A stretch of DNA of 64,000 nucleotides from an uncultured Planctomycetaceae bacterium (GTDB lineage Bacteria > Planctomycetota > Planctomycetia > Planctomycetales > Planctomycetaceae): assembly GCA_943787265.1 (NCBI GenBank), contig CALSLT010000006.1, positions 186,001 to 250,000 on the forward strand, read 5' to 3'. This document shows positions 27,120-34,858 of this stretch, in pieces; the stretch's first letter is position 1; each line of letters starts with the position of its first letter. A program made the translations under genes and the position numbers. Below the pieces are notes generated by a model that did no database searches, was not told the DNA's origin, and saw nothing but the letters and a program-made list of their open reading frames with translations.

Positions 27120-28228
27120 TAGATTGAGTTCCTTGAGAAAATTGAGAGACATTGATGTGAGTGCGACCTCCGCAACGAAATCCGCACAAAGGTCTTGCTC
27201 GAAACGCACGAACAAGTGCTCTGACACGAGCTGGCCGGCTCTCGCCAGAAAGGCTGCCCGGTCTCATCCGCAACGATGAGGCTAGCCGAACAGTTGACAG
27301 ATCGCTGGCCAGCAATCTGTCGCCAAAACGCTTTGGTGTATTGGGTGGCAGCTCGAAGCCGCCTGATTGTTTTTTAGAAGCCGGGAACAAGTGGCTGACT
27401 TGTCCCCGGCCTTCTCACACACACGCACTGTGACACACACAGTAGCGCAGCTGCTGCCCCCAAGGGGCCTCTCACCGCACCCTTAGAAGACTCTCAATCG
27501 TGTATTGATGTCAGTCGCGAACGACCGAACTAAGCGAAGCGAAAATCACAAGAATTACATGTGTTGAAACCGCTACTGCGGGGTGATCCAAAGAGCGGAC
27601 CAGTCCTGCAGAGAGTTCCTTCCTAGTTTGCATGGCACAAAGCTCTAAGTGTGTCATGGCGTTTCAGGATGCAAGCTCGTTGCTGTCGGGAAACCGCAGC
27701 GTTCGTGCCAGATCGCGAATGTGTGGCGTTTTGTTTTGACCCACTCAATCCGCCCATCCGAAAACGCGACCCATAAACCATTCACTGGCCACGAGTTAGG
27801 GGCTGATGCATTTTGACGCGGCGCGCGGACTGTAGCGACAGTCGGGAATTGGCGCGAACATGCAATGTCAACAGAATGCGACAGAATGGCAATTCAAACT
27901 GTTTGACATTTGATGCGCTTCGCAGCGAACGCGAGCTTCAGGATCAGAAGTCAGGACCAGAGCCTTACACTGAAGCCGACAGGCTTAATAGACATGCCGA
28001 ACACTCAGCCTCGGGCCACAATCGCGGGAAGTGCGAATCAAGTAACAGCTTGTTTGATGTGCCTCGCGTTACAAATGACTAATATCGGCCGGATCGGATT
28101 CTGCGCGTGTCTCAGTTATAGAGCGTTTGAGCCGGCAACAGGCCTTTGCCCGAGGCTTCGAGCAAAGGCACTATGTCATGCGGCGTCAGACGGGACTGTT
28201 AATAGTGAGCGTTTCTGATGCGGAGTTC
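27120..28228. other. 1.1-kb gene-free stretch between paralogues 13 and 14
   Basis: No gene recognised on either strand. It contains a long imperfect hairpin at 27377-27414 (GAAGCCGGGAACAAGT ... ACTTGTCCCCGGCCTTC), immediately followed on the plus strand by a CA-rich tract CTCACACACACGCACTGTGACACACACAG, which is the array leader motif in the opposite orientation. The rest is low in structure that I can name. Confidence 0.45.
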
Positions 28229-28591
28229 TTACGGGTTCTGAATGAGGGTCGAACCGTCACCCGTGTTGCTTCCACTCGGGTCGTTCTTGCCTGCTACCGT
28301 GACCAGCAGAATCCCATTGCAGTCGCAGAGATCTTCGAAATCGTTGAAGCCAGACCCGGCACATTGCGCGTGAAATCCGCCCTCTGCGTTGAGCGGAGCC
28401 GAAATCGCGAGGTAGTTGTAACTTTGATTCAGCGCTCCAATTGCTTCAGCCACATCGCCCAATTCGTGGACAAGTGCGTCTCGAACGACCGCGATCCCTA
28501 CCGCTACCGCACAGAAGACAAGCGTGAAAATCAGCACGATTTCCGCTGAAACAATGAAGCCATTTTCGTCGGTTAGAAATCTGTTCAACAT
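28229..28591 (-). CDS. Flp-pilin-like paralogue 14 of 15
   Basis: 120 residues; ATG 28589-28591 after AAGGAACTC. MLNRFLTDENGFIVSAEIVLIFTLVFCAVAVGIAVVRDALVHELGDVAEAIGALNQSYNYLAIS. The variable loop is longer (APLNAEGGFHAQC). FEDLCDC replaces the acidic DDCDC, and the last Cys is lost (LVTVAGKNDPS; three Cys). The C terminus has a polar extension (GSNTGDGSTLIQNP). Confidence 0.85.
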   Translation of the reverse strand: MLNRFLTDENGFIVSAEIVLIFTLVFCAVAVGIAVVRDALVHELGDVAEAIGALNQSYNYLAISAPLNAEGGFHAQCAGSGFNDFEDLCDCNGILLVTVAGKNDPSGSNTGDGSTLIQNP

Positions 28592-29061
28592 CTTTGAGTT
28601 CCTTAATCTGTAAACCGTTTTGAGAGGAATCCGTGAGTCCAGCCCGCAACTGAGCTGTGCTCGAATCTTTGAAAAGCAAGATGGCCCGCCTGCCTATCCA
28701 TCCGTGTTTCTTCTCCATCCCTGACTGCGGCAACCAGCGACTTTGCCCGTCGGCATCGAGTCTCCAGTCGCTTCCGATCTATGTAGAAAGGCGTCCGACT
28801 TCTTCGGGCTCGCCAGTCGCGAGCAGTGTCGGAGCAGCCGTGTCTTTCGAAGCGAGGCAAGACAACTGAATGCCTTGCCAGGCCTCTCTCAATACCGCGT
28901 CTTACTCTCCAGCGGACGCGATGAACTCAACCGGAACTGAACAGCACCGGCAGGAACCCAATGACATGCTTGTCGAATGTGTTGCGGTTCATTCGTGTCA
29001 AAGTTCTGAAACCCGCAAAATGCATTTTCTGCGCCTGATCCCGAAAAACAGAGTAATTCTC

Positions 29062-29095
29062 CCATTCGACATAATCGGAATAATCAGCACGCGCA
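29062..29095 (+). promoter_or_regulatory. 9-bp-phased ATAATC repeat, copy A
   Basis: CCATTCGACATAATCGGAAT-AATCAGCAC: ATAATC recurs at a 9-base interval (29071 and 29080). It aligns over about 28 bases with 30742-30770, which also begins CCATTCG and contains CGGAATAATCRGCAC. No plus-strand gene follows directly; its role is unknown. Confidence 0.35.
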
Positions 29096-29221
29096 ACACA
29101 AGCCTTGATCAACAAACAGCTTGCGGAGAATTCAGAATGCAACGATCGTAGCGAAGAATGATATCCTGCCGTTTGTGCCAGTTAGTCACGTCAGCATAGT
29201 GATTACGGTTTGTTGCATTCC

Positions 29222-29282
29222 GTAAAGACAAAACGCCCAGGTCGCTGAACAGCACTTGCGTGCAGCAGCAACCTGGGCGTTT
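29222..29282 (-). terminator. Terminator of paralogue 15
   Basis: AAACGCCCAGGT and ACCTGGGCGTTT form a perfect 12-bp stem with a 28-base loop; the minus strand continues TTGTCTTT. It lies 64 bases after the stop. Confidence 0.75.
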
Positions 29283-29345
29283 ATTTGGGATTCACTTTGC
29301 TTGCGAACGCTCGAAGTCCGCTTTTGTGAACGGCAGTCAGTGTCT

Positions 29346-30155
29346 CTATCGAGCTTGAGATTCCCGACACAGCCTGTCGATCAGTTTGCGAAGCCGGGCA
29401 TTCTCCTGACGAAGCTCGGCCGAGTCGCTGCCTGACTGAGCCTTCAGTTCTTCCCGAATCGACTCGAGTTCTTTTCTGGCTGCCGCGATGTCAAACTGAG
29501 CCGTTTCATCAACCAGCTCTGCCCGTGCCCGGATTCGACCGTCGTTTTGATTGAGACTCTGCTGCTGCGTCTGCAGCAATTGCTCGACCCGAATTCGGAG
29601 TTCCTCGTCCACGATCAGCAGCGAGCCATTCTCCTGAATCTCAATCAAGTCTTCACGCAGCAGAATCACGGCACCATCTTCGCGAATTTCTACAATACTG
29701 AGTTGCTCGAGAACCAGCAGCTCCGCCTCGCTAATCTGTACGTTGAGGCCAAATTCCTCTTCGACCAGGACGAATGGCTCGCCAGCGATTGCGACTTGTG
29801 CTTCAGCGAATGCCAGCCCCTGTTGAACAAATCCACCCCCGGCTACCGAGACGTCGAGGTTCGATTGGGCGTTGAAGTTTGAGCTGGTCGAAACGTTTAC
29901 TGAATTCCGAGAATCATTGAACCCGCTCCCACTACAAGATGCGTGTCCGGGAGCTGAGATTCCTCGGTAGTTATACGACTGGTCGAGTGATCCGACTGAG
30001 TTTGCGACATCTTCCAGCTCTTCGGCGAGCATCGCCGAAACAGCTCCCCAGCCGGCCGTAAGGCTGATCACGGCGATCGTGATGATCATGATCAGCTCGG
30101 CAGTGACGACGAGTCCTGACTCGTCCCGCAGAAATCTTTGAAAGCATGTGGCCAT
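29346..30155 (-). CDS. Long Flp-pilin-like paralogue 15 with coiled-coil extension
   Basis: 269 residues from ATG 30153-30155 with AAGGAG at ideal spacing. Residues 1-90 follow the family (RDESGLVVTAELIMIITIAVISLTAGWGAVSAMLAEELEDVANSVGSLDQSYNYRG ... HASCSGSGFND), but the CDC tail is replaced by about 180 new residues: Ser/Asn-rich, then two units alternating hydrophobic and acidic residues (EAELLVLEQLSIVEIREDG; REDLIEIQENGSLLIVDEE), then a charged C-terminal coiled coil (ARKELESIREELKAQ ... ENARLRKLIDRLC). It lies first in the direction of transcription. A tip, anchor or scaffold role would fit, but that is inference. Confidence 0.82.
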   Translation of the reverse strand: MATCFQRFLRDESGLVVTAELIMIITIAVISLTAGWGAVSAMLAEELEDVANSVGSLDQSYNYRGISAPGHASCSGSGFNDSRNSVNVSTSSNFNAQSNLDVSVAGGGFVQQGLAFAEAQVAIAGEPFVLVEEEFGLNVQISEAELLVLEQLSIVEIREDGAVILLREDLIEIQENGSLLIVDEELRIRVEQLLQTQQQSLNQNDGRIRARAELVDETAQFDIAAARKELESIREELKAQSGSDSAELRQENARLRKLIDRLCRESQAR

Positions 30156-31132
30156 TGTGGTGTCTCCTTCTCTCGTTCGCTGATTGCTGAAAAAGCGACG
30201 AAGAAGTTGATCACCAATCGGATCGACGAAGCCGTGGTAACGGCCAGCCGGATTCTGCCTAAGGAACCCGGAGTCGTCTGATGCCATCTTCGAACGAACC
30301 AGTGCCTGCTGGTTCGTAAGCGGATGTAACGCTGCGCGAAAAAACTGCGCCGACCGTCTGAGGCAGCAGTAAAGGTAGTTGCGGTCACCTCTACGTAGGA
30401 CTCCATCCGGCGGAACTCAAACTACCGGATCGAGCCTGTTTTGCTGCCTCAGGACAGCCAGGCAATCAGCGGCTTCCCGATGAAAGGTTGCCAATCCGAG
30501 CGGTCTCTCAGGTCGCTCGGAAAACACAGCGTGGTCTCTCTCTCCCTCGCCACACTCGCTGTACGTCTCGCCTGATCTATTCGACACGGAGCCATTCGCG
30601 GGAACGGTCAACCAGTTGTCTAGGCCGGCTGACTGAATCCCTGACTGCAGCTTCGAGGCGATCAAGCCTGTGTTTCTGACGGCTGTCAGACCGTCCTGGC
30701 GTGTCATGCCGGAACAATCGATACAGAAAGCAGAACCCATGCCATTCGCACAACCGGAATAATCGGCACAACCTGACATCCCCACAAAGTGTTGGTATAC
30801 CAGCATTTGTGAAAGAGAGCGTCGCGCATTGCACGAAAATCGCAAATACGACCGCCTCAGATTCGTCACGGCAGCGAAACAGCATTGCGCCAAGCATCGT
30901 TCAGACTGCTTTACACAAATAGCAGACTGACACTCTCGCAGACGAAGAGGCAGTTAACATCGCCTCGCCTGCGACCGCCCCGAACGATCACCTTGCCCGA
31001 CTTCCGCCAGCGACGGAAATCCATTGCGAACTTCTGCGTAGCGAAAGCGTCTGACTGCGCGTCATCTTCAACCCGATCCAAGCTTCCAGCGGGAAAAGAT
31101 GAACGGTCCAATAGCGAAATGGGGATTTTGAA
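30156..31132. other. Divergent gene-free region
   Basis: 977 bases between paralogue 15 (minus) and the TRIC-like gene (plus). Open frames here show no family resemblance. The only marked element is the phased repeat at 30742-30775. Confidence 0.45.
30742..30775 (+). promoter_or_regulatory. 9-bp-phased repeat, copy B
   Basis: CCATTCGCACAACCGGAATA-ATCGGCACAACC: units CACAACCGG, AATAATCGG, CACAACCTG follow at 9-base steps. Homologous to copy A at 29062. It lies about 590 bases before the start of paralogue 15, in inverse orientation, and about 360 bases before the TRIC-like gene. Confidence 0.35.
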
Positions 31133-31738
31133 TTGACGTACCAACTGATCGAGCTGATGGCCGTTATTTCCAGCGGTGCGTATGGCGTGCTGCTCGGGCG
31201 GCGCCACGGAATGGACTTTGTCGGAGTCTTCACGCTGGCTCTGATCGTTGCGTTTGGAGGTGGCACTCTTCGCGATCTGTTTCTCGATCGTCACCCGCTC
31301 TTCTGGATCCGCGAAGATCACTATCCGCTCATCATCTTCGCTCTGGCGATCGTCACGTCGCTCATTCCAAAACTGCCGGAGAAAACGGAGCGGATGCTCA
31401 ATTTCCCCGACGCCGTTGGACTGGGCCTGTTCAGCATCGTCGGCGCGACGGCGAGCATCGACGCCGGGACGTCACTATTTGTCGCATCGCTACTTGGAGT
31501 GGTGACAGGCACATTTGGTGGTGTTATCGGCGATGTTGTCTGCAACCGAGTTCCGAGCCTCTTCGGAACAGCTCCGCTCTTCGCCACCTGCTCGTTCCTT
31601 GGTTGCTGGCTTCTATTTCTGCTGGAAGGCGTGTCCGTTCCCCAGCCATACTCTGTGCCGATTGCGATTACTTTCATCGTGCTGATGCGGCTCGCGGCAA
31701 TACGCTGGCGGTGGCACTTGCCTCAATTGGAAACATAA
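31133..31738 (+). CDS. TRIC/UPF0126 family membrane channel
   Basis: 201 residues from a TTG start at 31133 preceded by GGGGA. About seven transmembrane helices in two related halves, each with the family glycine motif: SSGAYGVLLGRRHGMDFVGV then AFGGGTLRDLFLDR in the first; FSIVGATASIDAG then GTFGGVIGDVVCNRVP in the second. These match the bacterial trimeric intracellular cation (TRIC) channels, formerly UPF0126/YicG. It is predicted to be an inner-membrane K+-permeable channel. It stands alone, 42 bases before the zinc-ribbon gene, and may be co-transcribed with it. Confidence 0.9.
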   Translation: MTYQLIELMAVISSGAYGVLLGRRHGMDFVGVFTLALIVAFGGGTLRDLFLDRHPLFWIREDHYPLIIFALAIVTSLIPKLPEKTERMLNFPDAVGLGLFSIVGATASIDAGTSLFVASLLGVVTGTFGGVIGDVVCNRVPSLFGTAPLFATCSFLGCWLLFLLEGVSVPQPYSVPIAITFIVLMRLAAIRWRWHLPQLET

Positions 31739-31780
31739 TTCGATCAGGAACCGTCGATCTTCCGAACGGAATGGGCAGAG

Positions 31781-32116
31781 ATGTCTCGAAAACGAAACAA
31801 GCGGCGACGGGCGAAGGAGCAGGAGGAGTTTTCGATTCCTCGGAAATCGATACCGGCAGATCCTTCGAAGCAAGCTCCGAACAATTCGTACGGGCCACCG
31901 CTGTTCTATGAAGATCTCGTGTTCTGGTGCCGCGATTGCGGATCGAAAGAAATCTGGACCGCCGAGCAGCAGCAGTGGTACTACGAAGTCGCCAAGCAGC
32001 CGATTTACGGGACGGCTGTCCGCTGCACACCTTGTCGCGCGAAAGTTCGTGAAGCCAAAGAGGTGCAGCGGCAGCAAATGGAAGCCGCGGACAAACGGCG
32101 TGCCGGCGAAAGCTGA
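31781..32116 (+). CDS. Zinc-ribbon domain protein (zf_Tbcl type)
   Basis: 111 residues. A basic N terminus (MSRKRNKRRRAKEQEEF) leads to YEDLVFWCRDCGSKEIWTAEQQQWYYEVAKQPIYGTAVRCTPCRAK: two CxxC pairs (WCRDC, RCTPC) separated by about 30 residues, the layout of the probable zinc-ribbon domain. Basic C-terminal helix. It is likely a cytoplasmic nucleic-acid- or protein-binding factor; the target is unknown. Confidence 0.85.
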   Translation: MSRKRNKRRRAKEQEEFSIPRKSIPADPSKQAPNNSYGPPLFYEDLVFWCRDCGSKEIWTAEQQQWYYEVAKQPIYGTAVRCTPCRAKVREAKEVQRQQMEAADKRRAGES

Positions 32117-32370
32117 CTCGCGGGCGATGCGCGGAAAGCGTCCGAAACTGGTTACGTTTTACTGTGGCACGCGACTCCGTCGCGTCAGCCCGGCAGGGGC
32201 TTTCCGCACGGAGTGCGGAGCCACTATAGGGAAGCAGTTTGGGACACGTCCCTAAGCTGACTCGCGGAGCCAGGGCAGGTCTCGGTATCATCGTCGGCTC
32301 GGCCATCAAGCGAGGGCCGTTTCCGATCAGACAAACAGAGCAATCGACGTCAAACGAACAGATATCACCG

Positions 32371-32724
32371 ATGGCTGAAACATTTATTCTCATTCCGGGC
32401 CGAACCAGCAAGCAGGGCGTCACGCTCAACGAGGGCAAGTACACCGACGGCTATCTGGAAGAGATCAATACGCTGCAGATTTCGCCGGAAGACATGGAGC
32501 GGCTGCAGTTCGAAAATGGCGATAACATCCGAATGTGGAACGACTTCGGTGAAGTGGTCGTCCCGTGCAAGACATCAAAAGTCGATGAACTTCCGCCGGG
32601 GATGCTTTTTATAAGTTACGGAGACAAATCCAGCCGATTAATGGCTGGAGAAACTCACGGAACAGGCATGCCGGACAGCAAAGGCATGGATGTTCAAATC
32701 GAGAAGGTTTCCGCCCCGGCGTGA
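32371..32724 (+). CDS. fwdD: Formylmethanofuran dehydrogenase subunit D-like (molybdopterin dinucleotide-binding domain)
   Basis: 117 residues from ATG 32371. It aligns with FwdD/FmdD: FILIPGRTSKQGVTLNEGKYTDGYLEEINTLQISPEDM, then L-FENGDNIRMWNDFGEVVVPCK, the double-psi beta-barrel that in Mo/W enzymes covers the pterin cofactor. An in-frame extension upstream to 32239 lacks similarity. With fwdB and fwdA it encodes part of the complex that handles the formyl group of methanofuran-type carriers. The well-known methylotroph Fhc complex lacks a separate D subunit of this kind (its FhcD is the formyltransferase), so the presence of this gene is informative. Confidence 0.85.
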   Translation: MAETFILIPGRTSKQGVTLNEGKYTDGYLEEINTLQISPEDMERLQFENGDNIRMWNDFGEVVVPCKTSKVDELPPGMLFISYGDKSSRLMAGETHGTGMPDSKGMDVQIEKVSAPA

Positions 32725-32933
32725 CGTTGATTTTTTCGTGATTTCGGGCATCCTGTTTTGGTATAGAGTGTTGCGGATTCGGCCAGATCGAACTGGCAGA
32801 ATGCTGGATGAGAGTGATCGGGACGGCTCGCGGTGCGAGTGCAATCTCTTCATCCGTCGACTTTCGAATTCATTGATCCTGCTGTTGGCGATGTCTCCCG
32901 ACAAAGCCGCGCGTTATCAACGAAGGTCTTCTT

Positions 32934-34298
32934 ATGAGCACCGTCGCTCCCCCACCTCAGGAATCGTCCGACAGCGCTGAAGTTCCCGAACTGAAAGTCG
33001 TCACCGACGCCACCTGCACGTTCTGCGGCTGCGTCTGCGACGACATGGAACTGACCGTCGAAGGCAACAAGATCAAGAAGGCGAAGAACGCCTGCGTGCT
33101 GGGCAAAGCCTGGTTCCTGAATCATCACATCGAAGATCGGCCCGAAGCGATCATCGAAGGTCAGCCGGCATCGTACGAACAGGCGATCGAACGAGCAGCG
33201 GAGATTCTCTCAAACGCGATTTACCCGATTACTTACGGACTGTCCGACACGACTTGCGAGGCTCAGCGAGTCGCCGTGGCGATCTCCGACTGGATCGGCG
33301 GCTGCGTCGACACGACCACTTCCGTTTGCCACGGCCCGTCCGGCATCGCGTTTCAGGAAGTCGGCGAAGTCACCTGCACGCTCGGTGAAATCAAAAACCG
33401 AGCGGACTACATCGTCTTCTGGGGTGGTAACCCGGCAGAAAGTCATCCGCGACATTTCACTCGTTACAGCCTGATGCCCAAAGGCCAGTTCCTGCCAAAT
33501 GGCCGCAAAGACCGAACTGCCGTTCTGATCGACGTTCGAAAAACAAAGAGTGCCAAAGCTGCAGACATTCATCTGCAGGTCAAACCGCGGTCTGACTTCG
33601 AACTCGCCTGGGCGATGCGAGCCATCGCGAAGGGCGTTGATGTCGACACGGCAATGATCGAAGAGAAGACCGGCATCTCGCTGGAACGGCTGACCGAAGT
33701 CGTTGAGGGCATGAAGGCAGCGAAGTTTGGAGTCATCCTGTTCGGCATGGGCCTGACAATGACTCGCGGCAAGCATCTCAACAGCGAAGCCGTGCTGTCG
33801 CTGGCTCGCGACCTCAACAAGTACACTCGGTGGACCGCCAAGCCGATGCGAGGCCACGGAAACGTCACCGGCGCCGACAACGTCGTCACCTGGCAAACCG
33901 GTTACCCGTTCGGCATCCATCTGGGCCGAGGATACCCTCGCTTCAACCCAGGCGAGTGGACATCGTCCGACCTTCTCGCTCGAGGCGAAGCCGACGCTGC
34001 ATTGATCATTGCCTCGGACCCAATGAGCAACTTCAGCCAGCCAGCTCGCGATCATCTGGCGAAAATCAACTCGGTCGTCCTCGATCCGAAGCTCAGCGAG
34101 ACTGCTAAAGTCGCGACGGTCGCATTCACAACGTCAACGTACGGGATCAACACAACCGGCACCGTCTACCGCATGGACGACGTTCCGATTCCGCTGCGTC
34201 CGGCCTTCGATTCGCCCTACAAAAGCGACTACGAAATCCTGAAAGCAATCGAAAAACGTATCCGCGAAAAGCAACTTAACGGTGGCATGTCGTCCTGA
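32934..34298 (+). CDS. fwdB: Formylmethanofuran dehydrogenase subunit B homologue
   Basis: 454 residues. The N terminus binds a 4Fe-4S cluster: CTFCGCVCDD at 28-37 and Cys54 in NACVLGKAW. Further landmarks are TTTSVCHGPSGIAFQEVGEV (Cys132-His133, equivalent to the metal-ligand Cys and neighbouring His of archaeal FwdB), VFWGGNPAESHPRH, and MRGHGNVTGADNVVTWQTGYPFGIHLGRGYPRFNPGEW. The length is that of archaeal FwdB. The fwdD gene lies 209 bases upstream on the same strand. It acts in the cytoplasm in one-carbon metabolism with tetrahydromethanopterin. In bacteria the complex usually hydrolyses formyl-methanofuran to formate; whether this one keeps redox activity is discussed as a finding. Confidence 0.9.
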   Translation: MSTVAPPPQESSDSAEVPELKVVTDATCTFCGCVCDDMELTVEGNKIKKAKNACVLGKAWFLNHHIEDRPEAIIEGQPASYEQAIERAAEILSNAIYPITYGLSDTTCEAQRVAVAISDWIGGCVDTTTSVCHGPSGIAFQEVGEVTCTLGEIKNRADYIVFWGGNPAESHPRHFTRYSLMPKGQFLPNGRKDRTAVLIDVRKTKSAKAADIHLQVKPRSDFELAWAMRAIAKGVDVDTAMIEEKTGISLERLTEVVEGMKAAKFGVILFGMGLTMTRGKHLNSEAVLSLARDLNKYTRWTAKPMRGHGNVTGADNVVTWQTGYPFGIHLGRGYPRFNPGEWTSSDLLARGEADAALIIASDPMSNFSQPARDHLAKINSVVLDPKLSETAKVATVAFTTSTYGINTTGTVYRMDDVPIPLRPAFDSPYKSDYEILKAIEKRIREKQLNGGMSS

Positions 34299-34323
34299 AA
34301 ACATTTGGTATGGAGGCAATCGA

Positions 34324-34527
34324 GTGACAAGTCGTGCCGAATATCGAATTGAAAAGCGATCTCTGAATGATGAGCGACCTGACAACTTTCTGAAAAACTG
34401 TACTCCGGCAGAACGCGTCTCTATGGTTTGGCCGTTGACGATGGATGTCTGGTCATTCTCGGGAGAAAAGGATCTTGAATCCCGACTTCAGCGACATGTT
34501 GTCTGCACTAAACGCCCGCAAGGCTGA
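34324..34527 (+). CDS. Small companion protein of a nucleotidyltransferase-like gene
   Basis: 67 residues from GTG 34324, which has GGAGG at ideal spacing. The sequence (SRAEYRIEKRSLND, then ERPDNFLKNCTPAERVSMVWPLTMDVWSF) resembles the short ORF that in many planctomycete and other genomes precedes and overlaps a nucleotidyltransferase-fold gene beginning NPDFSDMLSALN. It starts only 26 bases after fwdB, so it may ride on that transcript. The function is unknown; a toxin-antitoxin-like pairing is a guess. Confidence 0.55.
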   Translation: MTSRAEYRIEKRSLNDERPDNFLKNCTPAERVSMVWPLTMDVWSFSGEKDLESRLQRHVVCTKRPQG

Positions 34528-34630
34528 GTACATGGTCGTCGGCGCGTACGCGCTGGCGGCGCATGGTTACTTGAGGGCAAACGGAAATCCGGGTTTGATC
34601 CCGATCGGACATTACGCCGCAGGCGTTTGA
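34475..34630 (+). pseudogene. Truncated nucleotidyltransferase-fold gene
   Basis: Overlapping the companion gene in another frame, LNPDFSDMLSALNARKAEYMVVGAYALAAHGYLRANG is the N terminus of the nucleotidyltransferase/DUF6036-type family (an ATG at 34445 is an alternative start). After ANG, where the family continues with a GDIDLW-like active-site motif, the sequence changes to unrelated residues and stops at 34630, at the edge of the inverted-repeat element. The catalytic part is therefore missing. Confidence 0.6.
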
Positions 34631-34836
34631 TTCAATAGCCAGGGGTCAGCCGCGCAGCGGCACACCCCTGGGTAGAATCGACAGGAGTCGTACCCTGAAA
34701 GGGTTCAACAATCGAGATAGCCTAGGAGCCATGTACAACCCTTACAGGGTTGATCGTTCCTGATAACTCAACCAGGGGTGGCGCCGCTTCGCGGCTGACC
34801 CCTGGCTTCCGGATACAACGCCTTCGGCGTAGTTCG
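34606..34836. repeat. REP/MITE-like element with ~55-bp terminal inverted repeats
   Basis: The left arm (34606-34661) and the reverse complement of the right arm (34781-34836) share ACGCCGMAGGCGTT, AGCCAGGGGTCAGCCGC and GCGGC. Each arm folds on its own: CCAGGGGT ... ACCCCTGG with inner GCCGC/GCGGC at 34639-34671 and 34772-34804. Between them are two more hairpins (ACCCTGAAAGGGT, AACCCTTACAGGGTT). No transposase is inside. It separates fwdB from fwdA and ends 22 bases before the fwdA start. Confidence 0.8.
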
Positions 34837-34858
34837 AATTAGCGAAACTGGTGATTTG

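Larger units (their letters stand above)
28592..29345. other. Gene-free stretch between paralogues 14 and 15
   Basis: 754 bases without a recognisable gene. It holds the phased repeat at 29062-29095 and the terminator of paralogue 15 at 29222-29282. Confidence 0.45.

Noticed and set aside
30417-30893. 158-residue Cys-containing minus-strand open frame upstream of paralogue 15
   Set aside because: No RBS, no domain, arginine-rich ends and overlap with the phased repeat; it looks like chance coding.
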